Shown here one piece after another: positions 41,111 to 49,466 of a stretch of DNA of 64,000 nucleotides. This DNA is from Streptomyces cellostaticus. Lineage in GTDB: Bacteria; Actinomycetota; Actinomycetes; Streptomycetales; Streptomycetaceae. The stretch is from positions 1 to 64,000 of the forward strand of contig NZ_KQ948034.1 of assembly GCF_001513965.1 (NCBI RefSeq), written 5' to 3'. The translations under genes were made by a program, and so were the position numbers. The stretch's first letter is position 1. Each line of letters begins with the position of its first letter. The notes under the pieces are model-generated. The model worked only from the letters and a program-made list of their open reading frames with translations. It ran no database searches and had not been told where the DNA came from.

Positions 41111-42607
41111 TCAGGGCGCCGGGGTCGCCGGGCACGTGGCGTCGTCGGCCGGGAGCTGTCCGGTGAGCAGATAGCGGCTGCCGTGACGGTCCATGCAGGT
41201 GTTCCCGGCGAACAGGTACTGGCCGTGGTTGCCGCCGCCCGCGACGACGAGGCGGGAACCGGCCAGCACCTGGTGCATGCGCCGCGCGCCCTCGACCGGG
41301 GTCGCCGGGTCGTCCTTCGCCTGGAGCAGCAGGACCGGCGGCACGTGCGCCGACCCGATCTTCACCGGCCGGGCCGTCGGGGCCTTCCAGAACGCGCACG
41401 GCGCGCTGTACCAGGTGTTCAGCCAGGCGTACAGCGGAGCCTTGGGGGCCGCCGCCGTCGTGTCCTTGTGCCAGGTCGCCCAGTCGCGGGGCCACGCGTC
41501 GTCCACGCAGTTGTAGGCGAGCTGGGCCGGGTCCACGCCGCCGAAGGCGAGCTGGTCGGTGTCGCCGAGCAGGGCGCTCGCATCCCCGCGCCGGTAGTCG
41601 GAGACGGCCCGGGCCACGTCCGCCCAGAGCAGGTCCGTGTACATGGAGGAAGCGAGCAGATCGTCGAGCTCGGCGCTGCCCGCCCTGCCTCCGGCGGGGT
41701 GAGCGTCCAGCTTCTTGCGGACGGCGTCCCACGCGGCCGACACCTTCGCCGCGCTGGCACCCAAGTGAAAGGTCGCGTCCTTCTTGGCCGCCCACGCGAA
41801 GAACTGGCCGGTCCGGTGCTGGAGCGCCGGATCCTGCTCGTACTGGGAGGCGTAGGTGGTGACGGTCGGATCGACCACGCTGTCCAGGATCATGCGGCCG
41901 GTGTGCGACGGGAACAGCGTGGCGTACGTGGCGCCGAGCCTCGTCCCGTACGAATACCCGAGATAGTCCAGCTTGTCGCGGTGGAGCGCGGTACGGATCC
42001 GGTCCATGTCGCGGGCCGCGTTCTCGGTGGTGATGTACGGCAGCAGCCCCTTGCCGTTCGCGTCGCACTGCTCGGCGACCTTGCGGGCCACGGAGAGACG
42101 CGCCTGCTCCTGCGCGTCGGTCGAGGGCGTGTACGGCACGGCCGGATGCTTGATCAGCTTCTTCGTGTCCCCGCAGGAGACCGGGGTGCTGGCACCGACC
42201 CCGCGCGGGTCGAAGCTGACCACGTTGTACTTCGCGCCGACGTCCTGGGGCAGCGAGCTCCACACCAACTGGGCCGTGCCGATACCCGATTCGCCCGGCC
42301 CGCCCGGGTTGACCACGAGGGTGCGCGGGGCGTTCGCATCGCCGACTATCGACAGGGTGAGCTTGATCTGCCGGCCGTCGGGCTTGGCGTAGTCGAGGGG
42401 CACCTTGAGGGTGGAGCAGTACGTACCGCGGGGCGCGTCGGAGCCTGCGGGGCAGGTGGACCAGTGGAGGGCCGCGGGCTCGGTGACCTTGGCGGCCGGT
42501 GCCGCGTCGGCCACCTGCGGCCCGGCGAACGCGGCGAGCGCGGCGAGCCCGAACGCGGCGGCGACGGCCGTACTACGTCGTACGAAGGGAAGGTTCGCGC
42601 TGGGCAA
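41111..42607 (-). CDS. Secreted alpha/beta hydrolase, tripeptidyl-aminopeptidase type
   Basis: The 498-residue protein from TTG 42607 (AGGA just upstream) has a signal peptide (RRSTAVAAAFGLAALAAFAGPQVADA). The hydrolase fold shows NPGGPGESG (oxyanion region), FDPRGVGAS, the nucleophile in YLGYSYGTRLGATYA, and C-terminal QAKDDPATPVEGARRM and GGNHGQYL holding the catalytic Asp and His. The last part matches the TAP-like C-terminal domain. It likely cleaves tripeptides from exported proteins, or related substrates. Confidence 0.9.
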   Translation of the reverse strand: MPSANLPFVRRSTAVAAAFGLAALAAFAGPQVADAAPAAKVTEPAALHWSTCPAGSDAPRGTYCSTLKVPLDYAKPDGRQIKLTLSIVGDANAPRTLVVNPGGPGESGIGTAQLVWSSLPQDVGAKYNVVSFDPRGVGASTPVSCGDTKKLIKHPAVPYTPSTDAQEQARLSVARKVAEQCDANGKGLLPYITTENAARDMDRIRTALHRDKLDYLGYSYGTRLGATYATLFPSHTGRMILDSVVDPTVTTYASQYEQDPALQHRTGQFFAWAAKKDATFHLGASAAKVSAAWDAVRKKLDAHPAGGRAGSAELDDLLASSMYTDLLWADVARAVSDYRRGDASALLGDTDQLAFGGVDPAQLAYNCVDDAWPRDWATWHKDTTAAAPKAPLYAWLNTWYSAPCAFWKAPTARPVKIGSAHVPPVLLLQAKDDPATPVEGARRMHQVLAGSRLVVAGGGNHGQYLFAGNTCMDRHGSRYLLTGQLPADDATCPATPAP

Positions 42608-42711
42608 GTGATCCTGCTTTCATGCCAGTTCGACTGCTGACGGAAAGCAAGATGAGGCGGCGGGCCGAAGGGTTGTGTCGCGGCGAGTTTTGCTCCAGCG
42701 CACGCAGGTCC

Positions 42712-43260
42712 TCAGCAAGCGGTCAGCCTCACCCCGTCGTCCCAGGGCGCCAGTTTCTGGAAGTAGATGTCGTCCCGCCACCGGCCGTCGATATGAATGT
42801 GCCCGCGCGATATCCCAACCGTCCGGAACCCGGACTTCTCCAGCACCCTGCAGGACGCCGGATTGTCCTCGCGGGCGAATGCGTCCACCCGGTGCAGGTC
42901 AAGTTCACGGAAGGCGACATCAAGTGCCTGCGACACGGCCGCGGTTGCGATCCCCCGGCCGTTGCACCGTCCCGAGATCCAGTAGCCGAGGAAACAACTG
43001 CGGAGCGGACCGAGAAGAATGTTGTTCAGGTTGACCTGGCCGACGATCACTCCTGACTGGAGGACGACTCCGGGCCACCTGCGTCCTGCGTCGCGCTCCC
43101 GCAGTGCGGATTCCACGGCAGCGCGCTGGCCCGAGTGACTGAAGAATTCCTCCGAACGCGGTGGATCCCACGGCCGAAGGAACTCTCGGTTCTCCCGATG
43201 GAGATCCGCCAGGATGCCACTGTCCTCAATCGCCAGCGGGCGAATCTCTGTTACGGCCAT
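42712..43260 (-). CDS. RimJ/RimL-type GNAT acetyltransferase
   Basis: The 182-residue protein reads IRPLAIEDSGILADLHRENREFLRPWDPPR, GQVNLNNILLGPLRSCFLGYWISGRCNGRGIATAAVSQAL and HRVDAFAREDNPASCRVLEKSGF, the typical order of ribosomal-protein-alanine acetyltransferases and aminoglycoside relatives. RCNGRGIAT is the acetyl-CoA loop. Substrate not known. It is 55 bases upstream of, and on the same strand as, no partner of evident function. Confidence 0.88.
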   Translation of the reverse strand: MAVTEIRPLAIEDSGILADLHRENREFLRPWDPPRSEEFFSHSGQRAAVESALRERDAGRRWPGVVLQSGVIVGQVNLNNILLGPLRSCFLGYWISGRCNGRGIATAAVSQALDVAFRELDLHRVDAFAREDNPASCRVLEKSGFRTVGISRGHIHIDGRWRDDIYFQKLAPWDDGVRLTAC

Positions 43261-43319
43261 GCGGGTTCACTGCCTTCCGCGACGGGGTTTTCTCGGCCGA
43301 TCGCCTTGCCCGCACGCAA

Positions 43320-43799
43320 CTAGCGCCCCGTCCCGAGCCCGGTCAGCGCGTCGTCCGTCAGGCGATACACCGTCCACTCGTCCTGCGGCCGCGCGCCAAG
43401 AGCCTCGTAGAAGCCGATCGCGGGCCGGTTCCAGTTCAGCACCGACCACTCCAGGCGCTCGTAGCCGCGCGCCACGCAGATCCGGGCCAGCTCGGTCAGC
43501 AGGGCCCGGCCGTGGCCGCCGCCGCGGGCGGAGGGGCGGACGTAGAGGTCCTCCAGGTAGATGCCGTGCACCCCTCGCCAGGTGGAGAAGTTGAGGAACC
43601 ACAGGGCGAAGCCGACCGGTTCGCCGCTCCCCTCCTCCACCGCTATATGCGCGAAGGCCGCCGGGCGCTCCCCGAACAGCGCCTCGCGCAGCTGCTCCTC
43701 GCTCGCCCGCGCCTCCTGCGGGGCCTTCTCGTACTCGGCCAGCTCGCGGATCAGGGCGTGGATGACGGGGATGTCGGCGGGGGTCGCGGTGCGAATCAT
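43320..43799 (-). CDS. GNAT-family N-acetyltransferase
   Basis: The 159-residue protein MIRTATPADIPVIHALIRELAEYEKAP ... GIYLEDLYVRPSARGGGHGRALLTELARI ... WSVLNWNRPAIGFYEALGA matches the diamine/thialysine acetyltransferase subgroup (SSAT-like): EDLYVRP and LEWSVLNWN are characteristic. It acetylates small amines. ATG 43799 has no ribosome-binding site, so a leaderless transcript or the GTG at 43838 is possible. Confidence 0.9.
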   Translation of the reverse strand: MIRTATPADIPVIHALIRELAEYEKAPQEARASEEQLREALFGERPAAFAHIAVEEGSGEPVGFALWFLNFSTWRGVHGIYLEDLYVRPSARGGGHGRALLTELARICVARGYERLEWSVLNWNRPAIGFYEALGARPQDEWTVYRLTDDALTGLGTGR

Positions 43800-43848
43800 G
43801 AGGGGGAGGGTAGCCAGCGGCGGCCCTCCCCCGGTCACCCGGTCGGCC

Positions 43849-45255
43849 TCAGTGCCTCCCCGCCACCCGGTCCGCCACCCGGGCCAGCCGCGAGGACTCG
43901 GTGCCCGGATGGAGCCGTTCGCGCTGGTCCGCCGCGCGGTAGGTGGCGTACATGCCCTGTACGCCCAGCCAGCGGAAGGGTTCCGGCTCCCACTTGCGGA
44001 CCTTGTGGTTCACCCAGGGCAGGTCCGTCAGTGCGGTGCGGCCGGCCTGGCCCGAGTCCTGCTGGACGAGGTCGCGCAGGGTGCGGGCGGCCAGGTTGGC
44101 GGTGGCGACGCCCGAGCCGACGTAACCGCCCGCCCAGCCGAGGCCGGTGGCCCGGTCGAGGGTGACCGTGGCACACCAGTCGCGGGGCACGCCGAGGACG
44201 CCGGACCAGGCGTGCTCGACGCGCAAGCCCGCGAGGGACGGGAAGAAGCGGGTCAGGATCTCCCGCAGAGCCTCGATGGTCTCGGGCTGGGTGCGGCCGT
44301 CGTTGTCGGTGCGCGAGCCGAAGCGGTACGGCACCCCGCGCCCGCCGAGCGCGATCCGCCCGTCGGCCGTGCGCTGCGCGTACATGTAGGCGTGCGCCAT
44401 GTCGCCCAGCGTCTCGCGGCCGTCCCAGCCGATCGCCGCCCACTGCTCGTCGGTGAGCGGCTCGGTGGCGATCATGGAGGAGTTCATGGGGAGCCAGGTG
44501 CGCTTCTGGCCCTTCAGGGAGGCGGTGAAGCCCTCGGTGCAGCGCAGGATGTAGGGGGCGCGGACCGTGCCGTAGGGCGTCACGGCGTGCTTGGGGCGGA
44601 TCTCGGTCACCGGGGTCGACTCGTGGATGGTCACGCCGAGCGCCTCCACCACGGCCGCCAGCCCCTTCACCAGCTTCACCGGGTGCAGCCGGGCGCCGTG
44701 CGGGGTCCAGGTCGAGCCGACCGCGCCGGCCACCCTGATCCGCTCGGCGGTCTGCCGGGCGCCGTACAGCTCGCGGTCCTTCTCGCCGTACGACAGCTCG
44801 TGCTCGTGGAACGCCTTGAGCCGGGCGAGTTGCGCGGGCGTGGTCGCCACCTCCAGCACGCCGCCGCGGTGCACATCGGCGTCGATGCCCTCCGCCTCGG
44901 TGACCGCGACGACCTCGGCCACGGTGTCGTTCATCGCCTTCTGCAGGCGTACGGCGGCCTCGTGACCGTGCAGTTTCGCGTACCGGTCGCGGCCCGCGAT
45001 GCCGTTGTACAGCCAGCCGCCGTTGCGGCCGGAGGCGCCGTAGCCGCAGAACTTCTGCTCCAGGACGGTGATACGGAGGAAGGGGGCGGCCTTCTTGAGG
45101 TAGTACGCGGTCCACAGTCCCGTGTAGCCGCCGCCGACGATGACGACGTCGGCGGACGCGTCCCCGGGCAGCGGCTCCCGTTCCGCCGGGAGACCGTCGT
45201 CCGCGTACCAGAAGGAGATGCCGCCGTTGACGACGCGGCTTGCCGAGCTGCTCAT
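43849..45255 (-). CDS. FAD-dependent D-amino-acid-oxidase-family oxidoreductase
   Basis: The 468-residue DAO-fold enzyme has ADVVIVGGGYTGLWTAYYLKKAAPFLRITVLE (FAD binding) and GYGASGRNGGWLYNG, the motif where FAD is often covalently held in amine-oxidising relatives such as PuuB. The C-terminal GWAGGYVGSGVATANLAARTL closes the FAD site. It probably oxidises an amine or amino acid; the substrate is not known. It overlaps the rhomboid-like gene by four bases and so is translated with it. Confidence 0.88.
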   Translation of the reverse strand: MSSSASRVVNGGISFWYADDGLPAEREPLPGDASADVVIVGGGYTGLWTAYYLKKAAPFLRITVLEQKFCGYGASGRNGGWLYNGIAGRDRYAKLHGHEAAVRLQKAMNDTVAEVVAVTEAEGIDADVHRGGVLEVATTPAQLARLKAFHEHELSYGEKDRELYGARQTAERIRVAGAVGSTWTPHGARLHPVKLVKGLAAVVEALGVTIHESTPVTEIRPKHAVTPYGTVRAPYILRCTEGFTASLKGQKRTWLPMNSSMIATEPLTDEQWAAIGWDGRETLGDMAHAYMYAQRTADGRIALGGRGVPYRFGSRTDNDGRTQPETIEALREILTRFFPSLAGLRVEHAWSGVLGVPRDWCATVTLDRATGLGWAGGYVGSGVATANLAARTLRDLVQQDSGQAGRTALTDLPWVNHKVRKWEPEPFRWLGVQGMYATYRAADQRERLHPGTESSRLARVADRVAGRH

Positions 45256-45971
45256 GCGCGGACGTTAACCCACAGCGCAGCCAGTGTCTCCTTCGGATTC
45301 CATGCTTTTCCACGGCTTCTGACCAGCGGGTAACACGCCAGCCCGATCAGTACGGACAGGAAGTGCCCGAAGTCGGTGAAGGTGCGGCCGGCGACGAGCG
45401 GGACCGTGTAGAACGCGAACAAGGCCGCCAGGTACGGATACCGCCAGGGCGCCGCGATCCGGTAGGCGAGCACCGCCACCACGCCCGCCAGCGCGTAACT
45501 CACCCCGATGTCCAGGGTGTTGACCGCCGAGTGCGGGGCATGGCCGTCGTGGATCGCCTTCAGCAGGGCCAGCTCGCTGATCAGCGTGGCGAACACGTGC
45601 GCGGCCGCGCACACCGCGAGCCAGCGCAGGGTGCCGAGCCAGCGTTCGGCCTGGGCGTGGAAGACGGTGTACAGGAAGGCGTACGGCAGCCAGTGCCCGC
45701 TGTCGATCCACATCGCGCTGGTGATCAGCACCCGTACGGGGTTCTGCGACAGCTCGTGGATGTTGGTGGAGCGCTGCCGCAGGAAGTCCTCTTCGAAGTC
45801 CGGCGACATGTGGTGCAGGGCGACGGTGGTGAGGAACAGGATCAGCAGCCACACGTAGGTGCCCGGGGCGCTGCGGACGTACTCCGCGGCCGCCCGGAGC
45901 CCTCGTCGAAATCCGATGACCCGGTACACAGACGTCAGTATGGTCGGCAAGGTGATCGAGGTGCCTCGCAA
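45252..45971 (-). CDS. Rhomboid-like membrane protein
   Basis: The 239-residue protein has about six membrane segments. TLDIGVSYALAGVV has the G-x-S of rhomboid serine proteases, and DFGHFLSVLIGLACYP carries a candidate catalytic His in a later helix. WLPYAFLYTVFHAQAERWLGTLRWL resembles the loop after helix 1. This actinobacterial subgroup has not been shown to be proteolytic. The downstream FAD enzyme is coupled to it. Confidence 0.75.
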   Translation of the reverse strand: MRGTSITLPTILTSVYRVIGFRRGLRAAAEYVRSAPGTYVWLLILFLTTVALHHMSPDFEEDFLRQRSTNIHELSQNPVRVLITSAMWIDSGHWLPYAFLYTVFHAQAERWLGTLRWLAVCAAAHVFATLISELALLKAIHDGHAPHSAVNTLDIGVSYALAGVVAVLAYRIAAPWRYPYLAALFAFYTVPLVAGRTFTDFGHFLSVLIGLACYPLVRSRGKAWNPKETLAALWVNVRA

Positions 45972-46114
45972 GCCGGCCGCTTCTCACGAGAAATTCAACG
46001 GGGAGGCGGGACGGGCGTTCGTCGCCCCCGGCTTCGACCTGCTCCCTGCTCTGACACGCCGCCGGATGGCGTATCCGGGCGATCAAGGGATTAATCAGTC
46101 ATACCGTAACCGAT

Positions 46115-47185
46115 ATGAAGAGATGTCACATCGCATATCTCGCGTGCACCGCCGCCCTCGTCGGCGCAGGACTGGGTGCGTCCCCCGCCGCGGCGGCCAA
46201 GAAGGTCCTGGTGGTCCACCCGGGAGAATCGATCCAGAAGGCGGTGGACGCCGCACAGGCCGGGGACACCGTTCTGGTGCTCGGCGGCACTTACCACGAG
46301 AGCGTCCAGATCAGCACCCCCTGGGTGACGCTGCGGGGCATGGGTGCCTCGACGGTGATCGAGCCGGCTGACCCGAAGGCCCCGACGAAGGCCGCCAACA
46401 GCTGCGCCGAGGGCGGCAACGGCATCTGCGTCATGGGCACCAAGACCAAGAACGTCGAGGGCGTCACCGTCGCCGACCTGACGGTGACCGGCTTCAGCAA
46501 GACCGGCGTGTACGGCACGGCGACGGACGGCATGACCGTGCGCCGGGTGAACGCCTACAAGAACGGCGTGTGGGGCATCGCCCAGGAGCGGTCCGTGCAT
46601 GCGGTCCTGCGGGGCAACTACGCGCACGACAACGGCGACGCGGGCCTGTTCCTCGCCAACACCATCAAGGAGGAGGCGGGCGCCTACGACGCCGGGCAGA
46701 CCCTGGTCGAGCAGAACCGCCTCGAGAACAACCGGATCGGCATCACCGTGCGCAGGCTGCGCAACCTCACCGTCACGGCGAACCGCGTCACCGGCAACTG
46801 CGCCGGGGTGTTCGTCGTCGGCGACGAGAACCAGCCCAAGGCCGGCGACCTGACCGTGTCCGAGAACCGGGTCACCGGCAACAACAAGTCCTGCCCGAAG
46901 ACCGAACGGCTGCCCGCGCTCCAGGGCTCCGGCATCGTCCTGACGGGCACCGAGCAGACCCGGGTGACCGGGAACCTGGTCTCCCGCAACACCGGCACGT
47001 CCCCGCTGTCCGGCGGCATTGTGCTCTTCAAGAGCTTCGTGGGCGTGACCAGCGACGAGAACCGGATCGACGCGAACGCGCTGCAGAACAACTCCCCGGC
47101 CGACCTCGTGAACACGGACACGGGCAAGGGCAACGCCTTCGAACGCAACTCCTGCCGGGCCTCCAGGCCGGCGGGCCTGTGCTGA
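46115..47185 (+). CDS. Secreted right-handed beta-helix protein
   Basis: The 356-residue protein has a signal peptide (LACTAALVGAGLGASPAAAA) and then repeating beta-helix rungs: GESIQKAVDAAQAGDTVLVLGGTYHESVQI is the usual entry to pectate-lyase-like/NosD helices, followed by many VTGN and NRVTGN turns. Three to four Cys lie at intervals. No catalytic set for a lyase is clear. It is likely to bind or act on polysaccharide outside the cell. It is divergent from the rhomboid-like gene. Confidence 0.85.
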   Translation: MKRCHIAYLACTAALVGAGLGASPAAAAKKVLVVHPGESIQKAVDAAQAGDTVLVLGGTYHESVQISTPWVTLRGMGASTVIEPADPKAPTKAANSCAEGGNGICVMGTKTKNVEGVTVADLTVTGFSKTGVYGTATDGMTVRRVNAYKNGVWGIAQERSVHAVLRGNYAHDNGDAGLFLANTIKEEAGAYDAGQTLVEQNRLENNRIGITVRRLRNLTVTANRVTGNCAGVFVVGDENQPKAGDLTVSENRVTGNNKSCPKTERLPALQGSGIVLTGTEQTRVTGNLVSRNTGTSPLSGGIVLFKSFVGVTSDENRIDANALQNNSPADLVNTDTGKGNAFERNSCRASRPAGLC

Positions 47186-47246
47186 CCGCCTGACCACTGC
47201 CCCTGCTGGACCGACGCAGGCCGAACGATGAGAGAGAGGGCGGCAG

Positions 47247-48275
47247 ATGACGTCCGCTGAAACAGCCCCACCGCCACCCATGCGACTACGCGAACTCGTG
47301 TTCGGCGCGGCCTGTGCCGCCGCCGTCCGGGCCGCCGCCCGGCTGGGCGTGGCCGACGCCCTCGAGGACGCCCCGATGACCGTCGAGGACCTCGCGGCGG
47401 CGGTGAAGACCGAGCCGAAGCCGCTGCGTCGGCTACTGCGGGCCCTGTCCTGCTACGGCGTCTTCGCCGAGCGGCGGGACGGGACGTTCACGCACACCGA
47501 CATGTCCCGGCTGCTGCGCGAGGACGACCCCAACAGCCTGCGCGCCATCGCCCTGTGGTGCACCGAACCATGGACCTGGGACGCCTGGCCCCGCCTCGAC
47601 GAGGCGGTGCGCACCGGCCGGAACGTCGTCGAGGACCTCTACGGCAAGGAGTTCTTCACCTACCTCAACGAGGACGCCCCCGAGTCGGCGGACGTCTTCA
47701 ACCGCGCGATGACGCGCTCCAGCGAGCAGTCGGCGCGCGAGGTCGCGGCCCTGCTGGACCTGTCCGGAGCCAAGTCGGTCGCGGACATCGGCGGCGGCCA
47801 GGGGCATGTGGTGGCGTGCCTGCTGGACAAGTACCCGGTGATGCAGGGCAGCCTGCTCGACCTGCCCCGGGTGGTCGAGAACGCCCTGCCGCGGCTGCGC
47901 GCGGGCGGGGACCTCGCCGGCCGCGCGCAGATCGTGCCCGGCGACGTCCGGGAGGCCGTCCCGGTCGAGTCCGACGTCTACATCATCAAGAACATCCTCG
48001 AGTGGGACGACGAGAGCACCGCCCGGCTGCTGCGCAACGTCGTGGGGGCGGGCGGCCCCGGCACCCGGGTCGTCGTCATCGAGAACCTGGTGGACGACAC
48101 CCCCTCGATGCGTTTCAGCACCGCCATGGACCTGCTGCTGCTCCTCAACGTCGGCGGGGCCAAGCACACCACCGACTCCATGGTGGGCAGGCTGACCTCG
48201 GCGGGCCTGCTGGTGGACGACATCCGGCCGGTCAACCCCTACCTGCACGCCTTCGACTGCCACGTGCCCGGGTGA
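47247..48275 (+). CDS. O-methyltransferase next to the spore-pigment genes
   Basis: The 342-residue protein has an N-terminal dimerisation/winged-helix part (LGVADALEDAPMTVEDLAAAVKTEPKPLRRLLRAL) and a SAM-binding fold: SVADIGGGQGHVVACLL, then DLPRVVE, IVPGDVRE and DVYIIKNILEWDDE. This is the TcmN/acetylserotonin-type family common in aromatic polyketide pathways. It faces the end of the whiE operon with a strong terminator between. A tailoring role on the pigment is inferred. GAGAGAGGG precedes the start. Confidence 0.88.
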   Translation: MTSAETAPPPPMRLRELVFGAACAAAVRAAARLGVADALEDAPMTVEDLAAAVKTEPKPLRRLLRALSCYGVFAERRDGTFTHTDMSRLLREDDPNSLRAIALWCTEPWTWDAWPRLDEAVRTGRNVVEDLYGKEFFTYLNEDAPESADVFNRAMTRSSEQSAREVAALLDLSGAKSVADIGGGQGHVVACLLDKYPVMQGSLLDLPRVVENALPRLRAGGDLAGRAQIVPGDVREAVPVESDVYIIKNILEWDDESTARLLRNVVGAGGPGTRVVVIENLVDDTPSMRFSTAMDLLLLLNVGGAKHTTDSMVGRLTSAGLLVDDIRPVNPYLHAFDCHVPG

Positions 48276-48295
48276 CGGGGTACCCGGGCCGAGCG

Positions 48296-48339
48296 CACCG
48301 GCCGCCGGGCCCGCGACGCTGCGGGCCCGGCGGCCGGTG
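48296..48339. terminator. Two-way terminator at the end of the whiE operon
   Basis: A perfect 19-bp stem (48296-48314 with 48321-48339) around GACGCT, between the convergent methyltransferase and cyclase genes. Confidence 0.93.
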
Positions 48340-48362
48340 GCCGTCCGGGGGTGCCGTACGGC

Positions 48363-48686
48363 TCAGTCGCGCTCCCAGACGTAGAAGCGGTGTGCCATCG
48401 CGTCCTTGGGAGACCTCCAGGTCTCAGGGTCGTACGCGCTGACGTACGCCGACAGGCGCTCGCTGACGTCCCGGAACTCGGGGTGGCTCGTCACCTTGGC
48501 GATGGCCGGTCCCGGCTCGCGCTCGGACTCGATGAGGTGCAGGTACACATCGCCGAACTGGAAGAGGCTGCGCCGGGTGACCCCGACGAGGTGGGGCAGC
48601 TCTCCGCGGTCGGACTCCGCGAACACCTGGGCGATGCCGGGGGCGGAGCCCGGGGCCATACGGGCGACGATCAGGGCCTGGTGCAT
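48363..48686 (-). CDS. whiE-ORFVII: WhiE ORFVII, TcmI-type polyketide cyclase
   Basis: The 107-residue protein reads HQALIVARMAPGSAPGIAQVFAESDRGELPHLVGVTRRSLFQFGDVYLHLIE ... HRFYVWERD, the ferredoxin-like TcmI cyclase family. It should close a later ring of the pigment polyketide. It is the last gene of the minus-strand operon, 22 bases after the aromatase gene, and ends at the strong two-way terminator. Confidence 0.93.
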   Translation of the reverse strand: MHQALIVARMAPGSAPGIAQVFAESDRGELPHLVGVTRRSLFQFGDVYLHLIESEREPGPAIAKVTSHPEFRDVSERLSAYVSAYDPETWRSPKDAMAHRFYVWERD

Positions 48687-48708
48687 GGGGCTTGCTCCTC
48701 CGTCCGGC

Positions 48709-49188
48709 TCAGTCGGCCAGGGCCGGCGCGGGCCGGTGCCCGGTGGCGGCCTTCTCGATCTTCTCCCGAATGAGGGCCAGCTGGACCTTGGAGTTCCGGT
48801 TGATGTTGTCGGTCATCCACGCGTCGTCGACGGGGGCGTCCGGCTTCATCGCGAAGTCCTGCGTCCAGACCATCCGGGTACCGGCGGGCACCTCCTCGTA
48901 GCGCCAGTGGATGTCCATGTGGGCGAACGGGCCGGTCTCGACGCGGCGGGCCTTCACGGTGAGGGTGTCGCGGTCGGGCTCGCGCTCGGAGACCCAGCTC
49001 CAGACGGTCCCGTTGTCGTCCGGGTGCATGGTCAGCCGGAACGTCGTCTTCTTCCCCTCCCGGGAGAGGATCTCGACGGACGCGTACTCGCTGAACAGCT
49101 GGGGCCAGCGCTCCAGGTCGTTGGTCATGTCCCAGACCAGGTCCAGCGGTGCGGCGATGGTGATCTCGTTCTGGGTGTGTCCTGCCAT
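48709..49188 (-). CDS. whiE-ORFVI: WhiE ORFVI, aromatase/cyclase (SRPBCC fold)
   Basis: The 159-residue protein has the START/SRPBCC pattern: NEITIAAPLDLVWDMTNDLERWPQLFSEY, FRLTMHPDDNGTVWSWVSER, FAHMDIHWRYEEVPAGTRMVWTQDF. Single-domain members such as TcmN-ARO set the first ring closure of the nascent polyketide in a helix-grip pocket. It starts one base after the ACP stop. Confidence 0.94.
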   Translation of the reverse strand: MAGHTQNEITIAAPLDLVWDMTNDLERWPQLFSEYASVEILSREGKKTTFRLTMHPDDNGTVWSWVSEREPDRDTLTVKARRVETGPFAHMDIHWRYEEVPAGTRMVWTQDFAMKPDAPVDDAWMTDNINRNSKVQLALIREKIEKAATGHRPAPALAD

Positions 49189-49189
49189 C

Positions 49190-49447
49190 TCAGGCTCCTG
49201 CCATCAGGGTGCTGTTGACGAGGTCGAGGAACTGCCGGGGCGTCTTGCAGCGCTCCGCGTCCGGGGGCATCGGGGTACCGTGCGTGTTCTCCAGCTCGCC
49301 CACGATGCCGAGCAGGCCGAGCGAGTCGACGCCGAGCGCGTCGAAGCCGGACTCGCCCAGCTCCAGCAGCGCGTCCGGGGCGACGGTGACCCCGGCGGCC
49401 TTCTTCATCAGCGCGGCCAGTACTTCCACGGTGATCTGTGCGGTCAT
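49190..49447 (-). CDS. whiE-ORFV: WhiE ORFV, acyl carrier protein
   Basis: The 85-residue ACP has S42 in FDALGVDSLGLLG for the phosphopantetheine arm, and the usual helix pattern ITVEVLAALMKKAAG ... TPRQFLDLVNSTL. It carries the growing chain between KS-alpha/KS-beta and the cyclases. No ketoreductase gene lies in the cluster, as expected for the spore pigment. Confidence 0.95.
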   Translation of the reverse strand: MTAQITVEVLAALMKKAAGVTVAPDALLELGESGFDALGVDSLGLLGIVGELENTHGTPMPPDAERCKTPRQFLDLVNSTLMAGA

Positions 49448-49466
49448 GCGATTACCTCCTGTGCTG

